Shown in pieces: positions 1 through 11,728 of a DNA stretch of 64,000 bases (position 1 is its first letter; each line of letters begins with the position of its first letter). Below the pieces are notes generated by a model. That model was not told the DNA's origin. It ran no database searches and saw only the letters and a list, made by a program, of their open reading frames with translations. The position numbers were made by a program, and so were the translations under genes. Source of the stretch: Arctopsyche grandis (lineage: Eukaryota > Arthropoda > Insecta > Trichoptera > Hydropsychidae); assembly GCF_051622035.1 (NCBI RefSeq), contig NC_135364.1, forward strand, positions 11,919,001 through 11,983,000, read 5' to 3'.

Positions 1-44
1 AATCATTTTTGATTTGTTTTAATTTATGTATGAGGTTTATTTCT

Positions 45-510
45 TCTTTAGCTATGTGACCCGCCCATTACCAGTTCAATTTCTTTACTTTCACCATTAC
101 ATTAACCACCTTTGTCATACTTCTAACACACGTATTCCGTTTTCTAACTCTTGTCATGCCAAGCATACAGCGTTCCGTACTTCTTTGAGTGCATTGGATC
201 TTATGCAGCATTTTGGCGTTCAGTGCTTAAGTTTCGAATACTGGCAAGACGCATTGATCGAAGATCTTTTTCTTCTGGCACAGTGGCATTTTGGATTTGA
301 ATAACGGCGTTCATTCGCCTAATTCCATCATAATTTTATACGTATTCATATTTCCTCTTCTTTATTCCCGTATTTTTAACTATTTCTACTGCCATATTGT
401 CTAATATAATTCTTTTGGGTATGCAATATTTATTTGGTTCAACATTAATTTAGTCTTATCTACGTTAATTTTTAGTCCTGCCCTGTCCAGCTATGTTAGT
501 CTTAAATAGT
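45..510 (-). mobile_element. RTE-type LINE relic (3' coding part)
   Basis: Read on the - strand, this stretch aligns by eye with the C-terminal coding part of the intact RTE element at 48775-51602. Both carry the same order of words, for example tacttctttgagtgcattgg and tcttatctacgttaattttt. It covers the region from the C-terminal finger-like segment back to the late reverse-transcriptase domain, with frameshifts and point changes, so no product is made. The (TGA)n tail expected at the low-coordinate end is missing, so this is an internal or deleted fragment. The upper boundary is approximate. Confidence 0.85.
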
Positions 511-3204
511 ATTCATTGCTTATTTTACGAAATTTATATTAAATACAACATATACATATGTTGATTAGCTACTGATTTTAATATAAATTGCTCATCGAAA
601 GTGTTATGTTTAAATAAACGTGAATCCTATGACTTTCGCTTTCAATTATTCCTTACTCAATTTATGGGTTCACATTTTATTACAGAATTGTTTCAATAAC
701 ATTTTTCTCAGAAGAAACGTGTGGGATGTAAGCTATTTGTAATTACTTTATATACGATGTGCGTTTGTTAAATATTGAAAAACACAAAATTCGTCCTACA
801 CATATATTGGTATTTGAATGGTGGAAATGTTGAGTTTATTCTTACCTAATAGAGCAAAGGGTTAATAGTAGGCGGTACATTTTCTGTTGAAAACGTTCAT
901 CAGAAATATTCCATCAAGGCTAACAACAAATTATGCATAGTCATGCGGAATAGAGAATATTTCCATTCATCTTCTTATGTTAATTTTAATATTGGTTTAT
1001 TGTTGGGTTATGTTTTTATAGTTAATTCGTTACGTCCATAGATAGAAAAGTCAACTCTAGTCACGTTTTCGAAAGACTCATTGTTCGATCACGAAATACG
1101 AAAATGGTTCTGTCTTTTGTACATAGGTATTTACATTAATCGCACGCTATTGTCATATTACTATAGTTTTGTGTAGCCTCTTTTTTATATAATATAAATA
1201 CACGGTTTTCTAATATTAGTGTGTGATTTTGGGAATCGCTAATTTTATTCGACCGTTTTGTTACGTGTGTGCATATTTCAATGTCGTGAATATGTAATTG
1301 AAAATAGTCTATTGTTCGCATTTACATTTCTGAGATTATATTTGTTTGTTTTTTATACATTAATGCAAGAATAACATTTTCTTTTCTTTCTAAACCGAAT
1401 CAATCTTGAATTGGATTATACGAACATCAGTTTCTTGACATTGACCATCGGGTGACCCGTGTGCGTCCTTTACTTTATATTGCTGTTTTATTTTCGTCGC
1501 CAGGTAATCTTATCTTCAATGTTTCTCAGCAAAAAAAAAAATCACTTGACTGTTGTCGGCTCGTTTGGTTTATTAATCGTTCGGAAATAATCGTCGTTTG
1601 AACCCATGGCCTGCAATTTTCCTCATGTCCAATAATCGCGAATCCACACACGTGATCGCATCCATTCATTATATTATCGAGCTAACGTCGTCTGGATTTG
1701 TATTTATGTAAATATGACGCTTTTGTTTATCGAGCGTGGGAAATGCTCCAATTAAAATGCAGGCTTGAAAATGGAAAAAGTACTTGTAGAATTTTCCACA
1801 GTGTGTTGTGTGACGACAGTATCCCAGAAATATCTGCTGCGTAACTGATAAATATAGTCTCGTATTCACACAAATACATATCCAGATTGTCAAATGCAAA
1901 CATTACTTATCATCACGGTAACCTTTGCGAATTGTTATGTCGTGAACGAACCCGGTAAGAGTTCCCAATTTGTCGCATTCTGGCGATTTAATATAAGGTT
2001 ATTTATTATATCTGAACGGTGTCGCTGTTAATTACTATCGATTCTTATCGAGTATGATAGCGTTTGTGATACAAAACGTTTCGCGTTAAAATTCGACGTT
2101 AATTTGTGCAGATGCTTATCTATCGCTATCGTTGCGATTAATGCAATTTATGCCGGATATTGTAGCAGATATCTCTTAATACTCGGTGTCTGATTTAAAA
2201 TATAGACGTTGTAGTCATCCGATTGCCTGTTTTCAGTTTGCAATTTGTTGTTTTCAGATATTCTAATTCTTATCCAAGTTTCTAATATGTATGTAGAAAC
2301 TAAAAAAATCTTATCACCCTTAATTATCTTCTGATGTTTCGTCCATATCCATTGTCACTGAATGACTTCATTGTCTTCTTCCCCTTATCTAAAATTGGGT
2401 TGGGATCTTTAGCTACTACTATGTAGAATCTGGTCCCACTGGAGTACCAACCTTTCACAAAATCAGCTCAATCCCCTTCTACCAATATTATTATACGAAA
2501 ATCTACCGTAACCTTTCCTTATTTGAATAGGTATGAGCCCTAGCCAACTTAATTGAATTCTCAATATATGTAGGATTTTGTATTTGATCCCAAAGTCCTG
2601 AAATATCTCATTTTGAATGTCTGGATCTTGGATCTGATTGATACTCTACTATTATTTCAAAGGAATGTCTGTTAACAAGACTCCTACTTTTATTGGGATC
2701 GTTTATGTTTTACAAACTTTTGTTTGATTATGCAGAGTACACTAACCGTGAAGCGAATGTAGAGCTATGTAGGTGCATGCGGAAAAATAATGAAAACTGC
2801 GTTGTGCATTTTCCCCGACCTTGTTCCGATTTTCACGTTGCCAGCTTAGCTCCGAGTCGTGTTTGAAACCTTGCTCTCGGGTGCACCAGTAACGGATGTG
2901 CATTATGTATTGTTCTTCCGCATATTTGCTTAATTGTAAATTTTAGAATTAGAATCGATTTAGATATTATCGATTTAGACAACGCGTTTTGCGGTTAGTG
3001 AAAATTTGCGTGGGATTGTCTTGTTGGCATTGTCCGTGTCGGTGTAAACGCCCCTCTAGTGGGTCTCTCGGTCTGTCTTCGCACATTACAACTATTTTCG
3101 TATTATTTTTTCACACACCCGACGCGTATTTTTGCTCTCTCTCTCGTGTTTACCAATAATATTTTTTGCCGTTGGTAATTTTGTGGAATAATCCATTCGA
3201 TGCG
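511..3204. other. No gene recognised
   Basis: This is AT-rich sequence with no convincing coding exon on either strand; open frames are short and lack codon character. A relic word gcaaagggttaat near 850-870 resembles the end of the piggyBac-type MITE at 13513-14016, but no partner end was found. The part at 2750-3150 is richer in CpG and ends in a CT-run, so it could be promoter or 5' untranslated sequence. Confidence 0.5.
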
Positions 3205-3444
3205 ATGATTTTGGCTCCCGATGATTTTTCGTTCGGTCTGGAATCTAGTCATAAAAGTAGCTTTTCTCGAATCGAAATGTACTCAGATCAGTCGCTGGGA
3301 ATGCTTGTCGAGCAAGTAGCCAAATCAGAAATGAAAAACAGCAAAATTTGGCAACGTTTAACCTATTTAATTTTTTATGTATATTTACTATTCAAACAGT
3401 ATTTCCACTTAATTTTAAGCATTTCATCATTCATAAAACTTTAA
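3205..3444 (+). CDS. Possible short coding exon, unrecognised
   Basis: An 80-codon open frame starts at an ATG (MILAPDDFSFGLESSHKSSF) and ends at TAA 3442-3444. The first ~50 codons use a mixed, protein-like composition and end in KIWQR. The rest turns into AT-rich hydrophobic sequence, as expected when an exon runs into intron. The only nearby donor-like site (gtttaa after TGGCAAC) is poor. I recognise no family. It could be the first coding exon of an unknown + strand transcript starting in the CpG-richer DNA at 2750-3150, or chance. Confidence 0.2.
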   Translation: MILAPDDFSFGLESSHKSSFSRIEMYSDQSLGMLVEQVAKSEMKNSKIWQRLTYLIFYVYLLFKQYFHLILSISSFIKL

Positions 3445-3454
3445 GGAGCATAAA

Positions 3455-3690
3455 CGAAGAGCGGTTGATGTTATACACAGCGTAACTCACTGGAAGAGTT
3501 ACTGTTTACCAGTAGAGAGAGGTCGTGGGTTTAAGTCCCGGCCAAATACGCTGCTTGTGAGATCTTGGTGGTTGTTAAAACACAGATCGCTAGAATGTTC
3601 TGATTTATCTAGCTTAATCGTTGTGACCAATCCTATAAATCGGTGTCCTCCTCCTCAGTTTCCCGCAATTTTTAGTGTCTGGCATCTCAA
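3455..3690 (+). repeat. tRNA-derived SINE-like sequence, divergent
   Basis: The head resembles a tRNA gene. An A-box-like taactcactggaagag is followed about 45 bases later by a B-box-like gtgggtttaagtccc. The body then continues for ~150 bases without any acceptor-stem pairing, so this is a SINE-type retroposon and not a functional tRNA. It differs from the SINE family at 7642, 11729 and 56290. Confidence 0.5.
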
Positions 3691-3699
3691 AATGGTTGA

Positions 3700-5755
3700 T
3701 TCTTATAAATATGTTACCTGCATACCTACTCTGTAAAAATGTATTTCTCGCAAATTTTCTGTATCGAAGTTTTTTCCATATACATAGGTCTCTATTGTAT
3801 TCTATATATAATTGTACTGCAATGTTTGAAATTGTTCGTACAGTGTGTACAAAAATAATCTAACCATATGTTGGTTTAATTCCTGTCATGGCACCAATGA
3901 TAGAAATTTATGCAATCAAATAAAATAACGCTATACATGATAATGATAGATACCGTCGAGATATTAGTCAAATATTGACATGTACGAGTACACTCTGACT
4001 GACTCGGCCCGGTCGATCTCATATGACTACTGTACAGTGATAATTCATTAATGCTATATCTGCGACTGTTTGTGCCCAAAGTGTAATATTGAATGGGAAT
4101 ATTTCTGCAAAAAAAAAACCCACCTACATACGTAGTAATATTGTTGAAAAAATAATGAAAATTTTGCGGTTGTCATATAAAGAGCCATGTGCGACTCCGG
4201 TGCCGCATGTTCTCTTTCGCTTGGCTTTTCGAATAAATTTCCCATTTAATGTTGTACATACAATTGTTGAGTAACACGCATAGAATTTGATGACATGCTC
4301 AACATCTGTCGCCGTTTCATTGACGCAGGAAATGACAAGAGTTACAATCGCTTAACGAACGAATTTGCCAAGCAGGATGTGTCTTATTTGATGTCTTGTC
4401 TGCAACGATTATGTACGTACTTCGGACGTATCCATGTCGACGAAGATCTCTAGATGCTGTTTATTTTTCATATGTATGCGTTTATAAATTTTAAATATTC
4501 AACTTTTGTGGACTAGTCGCGTAATTGATTTATGTGTGTACTTAATTTTTTTGTCAGGCTTTAATGAAAAAAAAGGCTTTGTCGTTAGTATATTTTTCCA
4601 CGTCGGTTGTGTTGCCTTTAATTTAATCAGCCTTTTAATCAACTAATGGGATTGTGCGCCTCTACGCAGGTTAATTACCAATTTGGCCTCTGCGTTCGCA
4701 AGCCCATCGAATTATTAAGATCATATCGTCTAAATTCACGTTCACCTCAACCCCTCCTAATATACAAGTTATACTATGAAACATATTACCACACTGTAAT
4801 GGAATATGTATTTCAATTTGGTGTCCTCGTATGTATTCAAAACATGTCTATTTTCGTTCTACCTCCAGTCAGTCAATCGTGCATGTTGGATTTATTGACT
4901 ACCTATTCATAGAAGTAAGTAAACATATTATCACTTTAGGATGATATAAACATGTAGATCTACCTGTGTGTGTATCTAGAAAATCACTTACGCTTATATA
5001 CAATTGAATACCGTTTAGTTTAATCTTTTAATGCTCACTGGTTGTATTGGACTATGTATCTTCTGATAGGTACTGTTGTTTGATTGTAGTCAAGATTGTT
5101 ACTTTCTACTAATCCTGATTTATCTGTCTGGTTGGTGTGCTTCGTAATAGACACCATTCACTAATACTACGAACTTCATCAATAGGAAAATGGACTATAC
5201 CTTTCAATCATCCCTATCTGCATCTCTTTTGATTTTAATCTTTCTTATTTAGTCTGTTGTATTTTCAAAGTAAGATTACTTTTAGTAAGATTTAAAAGCA
5301 CTGCAGTTTAGGTAAAGATAAATCCACACACAAAATGGAGAATGTTAAAGTTTGCTAATATCAAATTTGATAGTCTTAAATTGAGAACTATAGATTCGCA
5401 TAACATAAACCCATTTATTTTTATTAGCTTGTAATGAAAATTATATAAGTCAGAAATTTGTGGCTCACTTCCATTCTTTAGATCGCTTTGATAGTTTACC
5501 GACATACTGTGGTTAGCTAACATTTAAGTAAACTAATGGCTCCGATGTAAAGCTAGATGATTTTAATCGTTCACAAACTGATTAAAAATTACATCGAAAT
5601 TTTGTGCGAGATCGAAGCGATGACAGCTAGCTATCCAAACGCGGCTTTCTACCGTTCATTCTCCACTCAATTACATAGTGGCAAAAGTTACTTTTTTCAT
5701 TCTCATTTATTATATGAGCCGTTATATTTAAATGTAAAATGTATTTTTGTTTGTG
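3700..5755. other. No gene recognised
   Basis: AT-rich non-coding sequence. All open frames here are under 90 codons, have no recognisable domain, and are interrupted in the other reading phases as random AT-rich DNA would be. I see no repeats with copies elsewhere in the window. Confidence 0.5.
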
Positions 5756-5879
5756 TATAAACATAGATATATATTTTTATTGTTATCATCTCTAATTTAT
5801 AGTTATTGTTTTTTTTTCTTTTCTGCTATATTTTTGACCGTTGTGGCGCATTAGGAATTCCTGTAATGCCACAATGGTC
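5756..5879 (+). repeat. LINE 3' end with terminal hairpin
   Basis: This matches the last part of the truncated LINE at 57915-58945: a T-rich run leading to a 44-nt hairpin at 5836-5879. The stem gaccgttgtggc pairs with gccacaatggtc with a single G.U pair, around the loop core aggaattcct. The A-rich tail after it has decayed to ctaaataaacctaaa. No coding part remains. Confidence 0.7.
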
Positions 5880-5904
5880 CAAACTCTAAATAAACCTAAA
5901 ATAT

Positions 5905-6090
5905 TTGAAAGTGGCATAAGTCTAATTTTCTTCATTTCGAGAAATATTTCCCAAAACATTAAATTGAATGTTTTGCGTTTAACAATATCTAAAAATACTG
6001 GTGGCCTGCAATACGTTCATTCTACTTTCCCTATATTCTGGACATATCGAATTAAAATAAATGATAACAATTTGTGAATTAAGTCAAACA
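5905..6090 (+). repeat. Dispersed repeat, copy 1 (copy 2 at 54470-54600, inverted)
   Basis: About 100 bases here match 54470-54600 in reverse orientation. Shared words are ttgaaagtggca, gagaaatatttcccaaaaca and gttttgcgtttaacaat. The core aaaacattaaattgaatgtttt-like segment is itself a small inverted repeat. The family is not recognised. It lies directly after the LINE hairpin, so it could belong to the same insertion or to older DNA it landed in. Confidence 0.6.
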
Positions 6091-6100
6091 GAAGTAGTGT

Positions 6101-6889
6101 TTTCAATATGCAAGGTAACAAATGCATGTACATATATACAATAGAGTAGTGTTGTTTGAATTTTACACGTATATTTATTATTAAAAAAAACATGATACTG
6201 CTAACAGTGCTAACGTAACAAATGTAATTATGCACTGTTTGTTGTACAAAGGTTGTCGTGTTCGTTTGTGTGCGTGTTCCGTAATTTTGCTCGCGAAATA
6301 TTCGCGGTCGACAAAATGAAAGGCTTCGCTTACAAAATCAAGGACTCGCCCTTTCAGCTGTGGCTTTCTAAAATATAAACTGTTTTATTTATTTTTTTTC
6401 GTTTCGCGCTAAAATTTTAAGCGAAGTTTCGTCGTCGTTGGCAACTGTTTCAAATTCGCACGAAATTTAGATATTCAGCTGTCCCGTGTACAACGAATTA
6501 GGTGACGTAGAGCAAGTGTGTTATGTTATGACTTTTGAATGGTTTTAGGTCATGGGATATTACGAATTTTAATTTGGCCGGATCACGTGATCGCTAAACA
6601 TTCGCAAATTTGACTTTGGCACTTGATCAAATATTTTTACTACGAAGTTGCATCTTAAATTGACCGGTTTTTTTTTTTTTGGTCTATTTTTTCTAGATTG
6701 ACTTGTTCTCGTCTGTTGTTGGGTTTTGTCTGTTGCTATCTATTGGATCAAAGTTAAATGTTTATCGTATTCAGATAAGATTATCTTTATGATATTTAAT
6801 TGTATTTTTATATGTATGGTTGTTGTTTGGTTTGTTTAATCGTAAAGTAACGATGTTTAGTCGGTTTAGATTGTTATTATTTAATTTGA
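6101..6889. other. No gene recognised
   Basis: AT-rich sequence with a moderately CpG-containing patch near 6250-6480 (cgcgaaata, gtcgtcgttgg). No coding exon, RNA gene or repeat copy was identified. Confidence 0.45.
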
Positions 6890-7590
6890 ATGATGACGCA
6901 TGGATGTGAAACTTGGACATTGAATGCCAAAATGTTACACAAAGTCCAATGCGCTAAAAGAAGTATAGAACGCTGTATGCTAGGCAGGGACGTCATTTGG
7001 GAGGGCTGGAGTGGGCGGCTGCCCCCCCCCCCCCTAGATTTGAACGGGACTATCCACTTTGTTTAACTTATTATTATGAATTTGAATTAAAATACTAAAG
7101 CAACAAAAATAGAATATTGAAATTCTTTAGAATACTGTCACGTCGATTTTTCCCAGAAAAAAAAATGTTAACTGCCAAATATATTTTGTTTTGTTGTATG
7201 TCTTGCTTTGAAAGATATAAAGTCGTTGATCCTTTAAAGTTATTTTACTATTAATTTTATTGATAAAAATATATAAATAAAAAATGATTAAAAGAAATTG
7301 ACCCTTGAAAGTCATTCCTTACTGTTCAAAAATTTTGTCCCCTGAAAAAAGCTGAAATGACGCCCCTAATACTAGACATAACTGAGAGAGATATGAAATG
7401 GAATACGTGGGTGAGAAGTATGACAATGTTAGTAGATATAATGGAGTGAAGAGATTGAAGTGGCTATAAGAATGGATGGAAAGGTGGATAAAGGTACGCG
7501 AGAGAATTTTAAAGGGTGAAAGGAAAGCCGCAATGAAAATGGGGGGATTAAGTGGATGGTGAATGGCTGTAAATGATGATGATTGATTTT
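6890..7590 (+). mobile_element. RTE-type LINE 3' end, split by a hAT MITE
   Basis: The sequence matches the sense strand of the 3' end of the RTE element at 48775-51602. It starts in the segment encoding [14 protein letters not shown], is interrupted at 6985-7368, and resumes with the segment that follows in the intact element. It finishes with the same terminus gaatggctgtaaatgatgat. Frameshifts and substitutions make it a pseudogene. The nested insertion shows that this copy is older than the MITE. Confidence 0.88.
6985..7368. mobile_element. hAT-type MITE nested in RTE relic
   Basis: A 384-bp insertion has terminal inverted repeats cagggacgtcattt (left) and, read inward from the right, taggggcgtcattt. 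The flanking octamers are atgctagg (6977-6984) and atactaga (7369-7376). They match at 6 of 8 positions and correspond to one target site in the RTE sequence, as expected for a hAT insertion. A poly-C run (7022-7034) follows the left end. There is no transposase inside, so it is non-autonomous. Confidence 0.8.
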
Positions 7591-7641
7591 TTCGGTGTAA
7601 GTTTCGACTGTTTGTGTTTTGTCATACATACATATATTAGC

Positions 7642-8089
7642 CAGCAGCGTGGCTCGGTCGTTAAGCTTCTGCTTAACACTGAGAGGCGCCGAGTTCGATC
7701 CCTTGAGCTGACCTCGATTGAAAAGAATTTTTCTGAGTATATCTGTAATGCTGCTGGTCAGACCAGGATTTGTGACTCCTGGTTGATCGTTTCCTATCAG
7801 AGTTTGCCAATTTTCTCTGATTTCATTGTTGAAACGATTCCCGATTAAAAATTGGCTAAAAATCCTTCCTACCCACTATGTCACCACTATTTGAGTATGA
7901 TTAATGTAAATATTACAATAAAAATGTATGTACAATTCATAGATGTCTCGTTAATTGTCGAGTTTGTCAGTGTCTCGTAATTTAGCGACTTACATATGTA
8001 TGTATATAATAAAAAATGCTGTATTGTTTGTAATTTGGCCAGGAAGGCGCATTGGGGTTTACCTGTAATGCCTTCCTGGTATGAAATAA

Positions 8090-8122
<33 letters not shown>

Positions 8123-8125
8123 AAA
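7642..8125 (+). mobile_element. tRNA-derived SINE with LINE-like 3' hairpin
   Basis: The 5' head carries an RNA polymerase III A box (gtggctcggtcg) and B box (gagttcgatcc) at tRNA-like spacing. A ~330-bp body follows, and then a 41-nt hairpin at 8039-8079 with stem ccaggaaggc/gccttcctgg. The element ends in (AAAATA)n. Its hairpin is homologous to that of LINE tails in this window, which is what a SINE borrowing a LINE's retrotransposition machinery would carry. Inverted relatives lie at 11729-12170 and 56290-56725. Confidence 0.82.
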
Positions 8126-9300
8126 TTATCATGCCATGTCGGTCAAATATAGTGTTTGCGTTTTCCTTATAATCTAAATATATTCAAAAATATTTATTTT
8201 ATGGTACAATAGCTCGGTCCAAAAATATATTTATTTCGGGAATACTCTTGATGTTTATACTTTATATAACATGATTTATTTGTTATTTCTTGGATGTCTG
8301 ATATATTAATTCAAATGTAATTTATTCGTCTTTATTTCATGCGCATCTCGACATTTGAGTTTTCTAATATTTTCTCAATAAAGGAACATCTGGTTGTAAT
8401 ATTTTTTTTATTGGAAAAAATTTGTTTGCTGAAATTTTTTTCCCAAGTGTTGCTCATCTTTCACTTTGACGCGAGACTTAAAAGAGTCACACTCTTTTCC
8501 GAGAAATTTATTTAGAGTCAACAGTAATGAGGTGAGATATTTTTTATTGGGTCAAAAAGTTTATCAAAACATTTGCGTTTGGTTTTTCCCTTCGTTTTTA
8601 TTAGTTTTCCTTTTTCTATTGTGAAGGAAAATAATAATAAAGTACGACATGAGATGGCAATTAGTAATGAAAATTTACGCCTCGAGCGATTTGCTATGTT
8701 AAATATTTGTTTACTGTGAATTTTATAAATTTATTTTGTCAATTGAATTTATATAAACATTTGTTTTAGATCGTTTATCTGTTTACGAAAATTTTGGTAA
8801 TTGAGTATGTTTACTATCAAAGAAAGCAAAGTAGACATATAAGCGATACCATTAAGTTGATTCAACTCAAGTTTCTTCTCGTCAGTCAACTGTCGAAAGT
8901 TAGCAGCGGTTGTCAACATTTTTAGAACGATTTTTTCAGACGTTTTAAAAATAATGTAAATAAAATACGATTGTTTTGTTTGTTGGACGACTTCCAGCTC
9001 GTACATCAGGCGCCGCTTTTCATACCCGAATATTTTTTCAATCACGATTATTTCCGACAACTGCATCAGATTTTAGATTATCTCAATAGTTTACGTGGGC
9101 CTTTTACTTTTAATCGTTTTGCAAATATAATAAATCACATACACGGGGGGGGGGGCTATATTTAGAATGTGTGTATTTCTATTTCGGTGCTATTATTATA
9201 TATGCACTTGGGTTTGACGGATCGTTAGCATAAACAATGCATCGGAACGAGATGCACACACTTGCATAGTATGCAGATTGTTTAGCTTTCCTCGTTTGCA
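8126..9300. other. No gene recognised
   Basis: AT-rich sequence. A 105-codon open frame on the - strand (9066-8749) has no recognisable motif and no credible splice context. A run of nine G lies at 9145-9153. Nothing else was identified. Confidence 0.45.
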
Positions 9301-10590
9301 TTCACTGGTTGGCGTCCAACGTTGTTCCAAAACAAACGCCAGCCAAACTCCGGTCTCTCCTCTCAGTCCATTGAGTGGTCTCTCGCAGTGCGTTACTATT
9401 CTCAGCTGAAATCAGCGAAAATTACAAATACGACTCTTTGTCCACATTTTTTTTAATAATAATCATAAAACAGTTTGAATTTGTCGCACTAGTGCTTCTC
9501 TGTGATGGGCACGGTTCAATTCCAAGTTGATGTAACGTTAGTATTTCGTGTGTGTGGAATTCGATTTTGAACGTTGCTTCGTCGTTATCTTCGTATGCAA
9601 TTATCGTTATCGTCCGATCCGTATACCTGCATGTCGTTGACGTTTTTACCTGTTGATATTGCTATGGATGGCGCCGTTCGTCGACGAGTTACAAATTATA
9701 CACATATATGTGTGCATATACGGTGTTTATATCCCAACACGTGGACAATGGATGATCGTGTCGAATGTCGCAATGATGATAATGAGTCATGTTGATTGAC
9801 GTTATGACGGTGATGTGTGTTTGCGCTAATTCTAGATGATCGCGCAGTTTCATATTTGGCGCCGCTTCTCTTGTTTACCCCATGTGAAGTGTCGCATTTT
9901 TGCATTTAACAATCTTCGCGTTCCTGTTCCGTTTGTTTGTTTGTTTCTGCGAGGTGTTTGTGTGATCCAAAATTTGTAGGAAGGGAGGTCTGTGAGTCTG
10001 AGAAGTTCGAGGTCGATTCGTTCCGTTGATCTGGGTGTTGGTCGGGGCGGATGTGGATCGTGTTAAGCTTCCGGTTTTGTTTGTTACTATTGAGGTTTTG
10101 TTGTTGTTACCCTCGCGTTGCTTGCTGTTTGGTTACTGTTCTCGGTTAAAATTTGTCAGTGCCGCTGTCAAGGCCGAAAGAAAATAATTTCAATGCTTTT
10201 GGCAGAGGTCCACGACAGATCAGCACAAGATGTTTGTGTGTGGCTTGGTTCTCCGTTAGTGCTCTCGAATTAGAACTGTCTTTTGACTATACTTTGACAA
10301 TTTTATTGGATTTTACCTCGTTTCGTTTACGGAACTTTTCCCAGGGTTCGTATGTACATTTGAAATGTGCTACATATTAAATTTAAGCCAAACAACTTGT
10401 GGTGGTCCAAAAGAAATTTAAGATCTTACCAGTTCTGAAACGTAACATTCACAGCTGTTATTAAGCGTCGGAACGAATCCAATTCCTATCTGAACGATTC
10501 TACTATTTTTATTCACTCATATTTAAGTTTAGATTGTGTCTTTTATTTCAGCATTTGCACTGATAAAAGGGGCGTATTTTCTTCATTTGA
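9301..10590. promoter_or_regulatory. CpG-richer stretch, possible promoter or 5' UTR
   Basis: Compared with its flanks, 9300-10340 has more CpG, CT-rich and GTTTG-type words and fewer A/T runs. Such composition is seen here around the kinesin start site as well. No coding exon could be assigned and no TATA box or initiator can be fixed. It may be the 5' region of the + strand transcript whose candidate exons lie at 12548 and 14719. This is inference from composition and position only. Confidence 0.25.
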
Positions 10591-10594
10591 ATAG

Positions 10595-10980
10595 AGATTA
10601 TTTATTTATTTATTTATTCTAAACAGACCATTGAGGCATAACAGGGATTCCTAAAGCGCCACAATGGTCAAAAAATATAACACAAAAAAAAAAAAAATAA
10701 AAAAAAAATAACAATTAAACAATTATATCTCAATGCATAAGATTTTTACAATTGTTCGGCACTTCTACAGTTCTAATTCAGACCTACAATAAATTTGAAT
10801 CTTGCAGTATAAAATGAATAAAATACGCCTTCGTGACTATCTGTATAACATAAAAAAGGTTTATTTATCATCTTATAAAAGTTCATTCTAGGTATAAAAA
10901 TAAAAAAAATTCCAATTATGTATGTTTCAAAATAATTCCCAAAAAATTTTTAATTAAAACATGATTCTGACTGTATAATA
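10595..10980 (-). repeat. LINE 3' end, inverted, with terminal hairpin
   Basis: Read on the - strand this is the same 3' end as the LINE at 57915-58945: tttaattgtta...gtgttatatttttt, then the hairpin at 10669-10626, then tgtttagaataaataaat repeats. The stem has one mismatch. Only the 3' untranslated part is preserved; the upstream limit near 10980 is approximate. Confidence 0.7.
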
Positions 10981-10992
10981 TATGTATGTATA

Positions 10993-11650
10993 GGGTTGTC
11001 AGATTTCTTGCAAATCAAACCGGAACATCCCACCTTGAAAAAATCAACCATATTAGACCATTTAATTTTGTATGTACATATATTAAATTAAATTTATAAA
11101 TTTTAATATTTATTATTTATTAATGGGAACAAAAGCAGTCATAAAATTTTTTACGATTAAACTAAAAAATATTGAAATAATATTTTATAAATCTTAATCA
11201 TATTAACAACCATTATAATTTTAGTAACCACAATCAATGTTTGTGTATAAATTATGACACAATCATTATAATTTTAGTAACACAACCAATTTTAGTAACA
11301 AACTCACCGAAGTATGATTAAATAAAACTGTTGCCGGGATTCGGTTGACACAGATAGTAAATGAAAAAAGAGCGTCTGTTGCAAACAGCGTTTCTTAACC
11401 GACTGTGTTAAACGGAGCTTTGTGAGTGAGAGAAAATTCTCAATTCAAGATTATCATGGTGTAGTTTGTACTCGACATCCACATTTTATCTTTAGATTTT
11501 GTATAGTTCATGCTTACACATTTGTATAAATATCTAAAAAGTTGTAAACCGGAACTTTTGGGCGTTCCGAAAGCTTTTTTTGGGACACTGGGAAACGATA
11601 CAAAAAACGGTGACAATCCCGATTAATCCGGATGTCTGACAATCTATATA
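10993..11650. mobile_element. Possible hAT-like non-autonomous element
   Basis: The left end agggttgtcaga and the right end, read inward as gattgtcagacatccgg, share an inverted terminal word resembling hAT ends (compare agggttaccagacgtcc at 13053). There is no transposase, the flanking duplication is not clear, and the interior is AT-rich. The boundaries are tentative. Confidence 0.35.
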
Positions 11651-11728
11651 GTATAGTACATATATTGAAAAATAATATGTGTGACTGGGAAGAGTTAAGA
11701 CTGGATATGAATCTGTTCAATATTGTAT

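Noticed and set aside
3455..3560. Possible tRNA gene
   Set aside because: A- and B-box-like words are present but no cloverleaf or acceptor stem pairs; better explained as a SINE head.
8749..9066. 105-codon - strand open frame
   Set aside because: No motif, no splice context, composition as expected for AT-rich random DNA.
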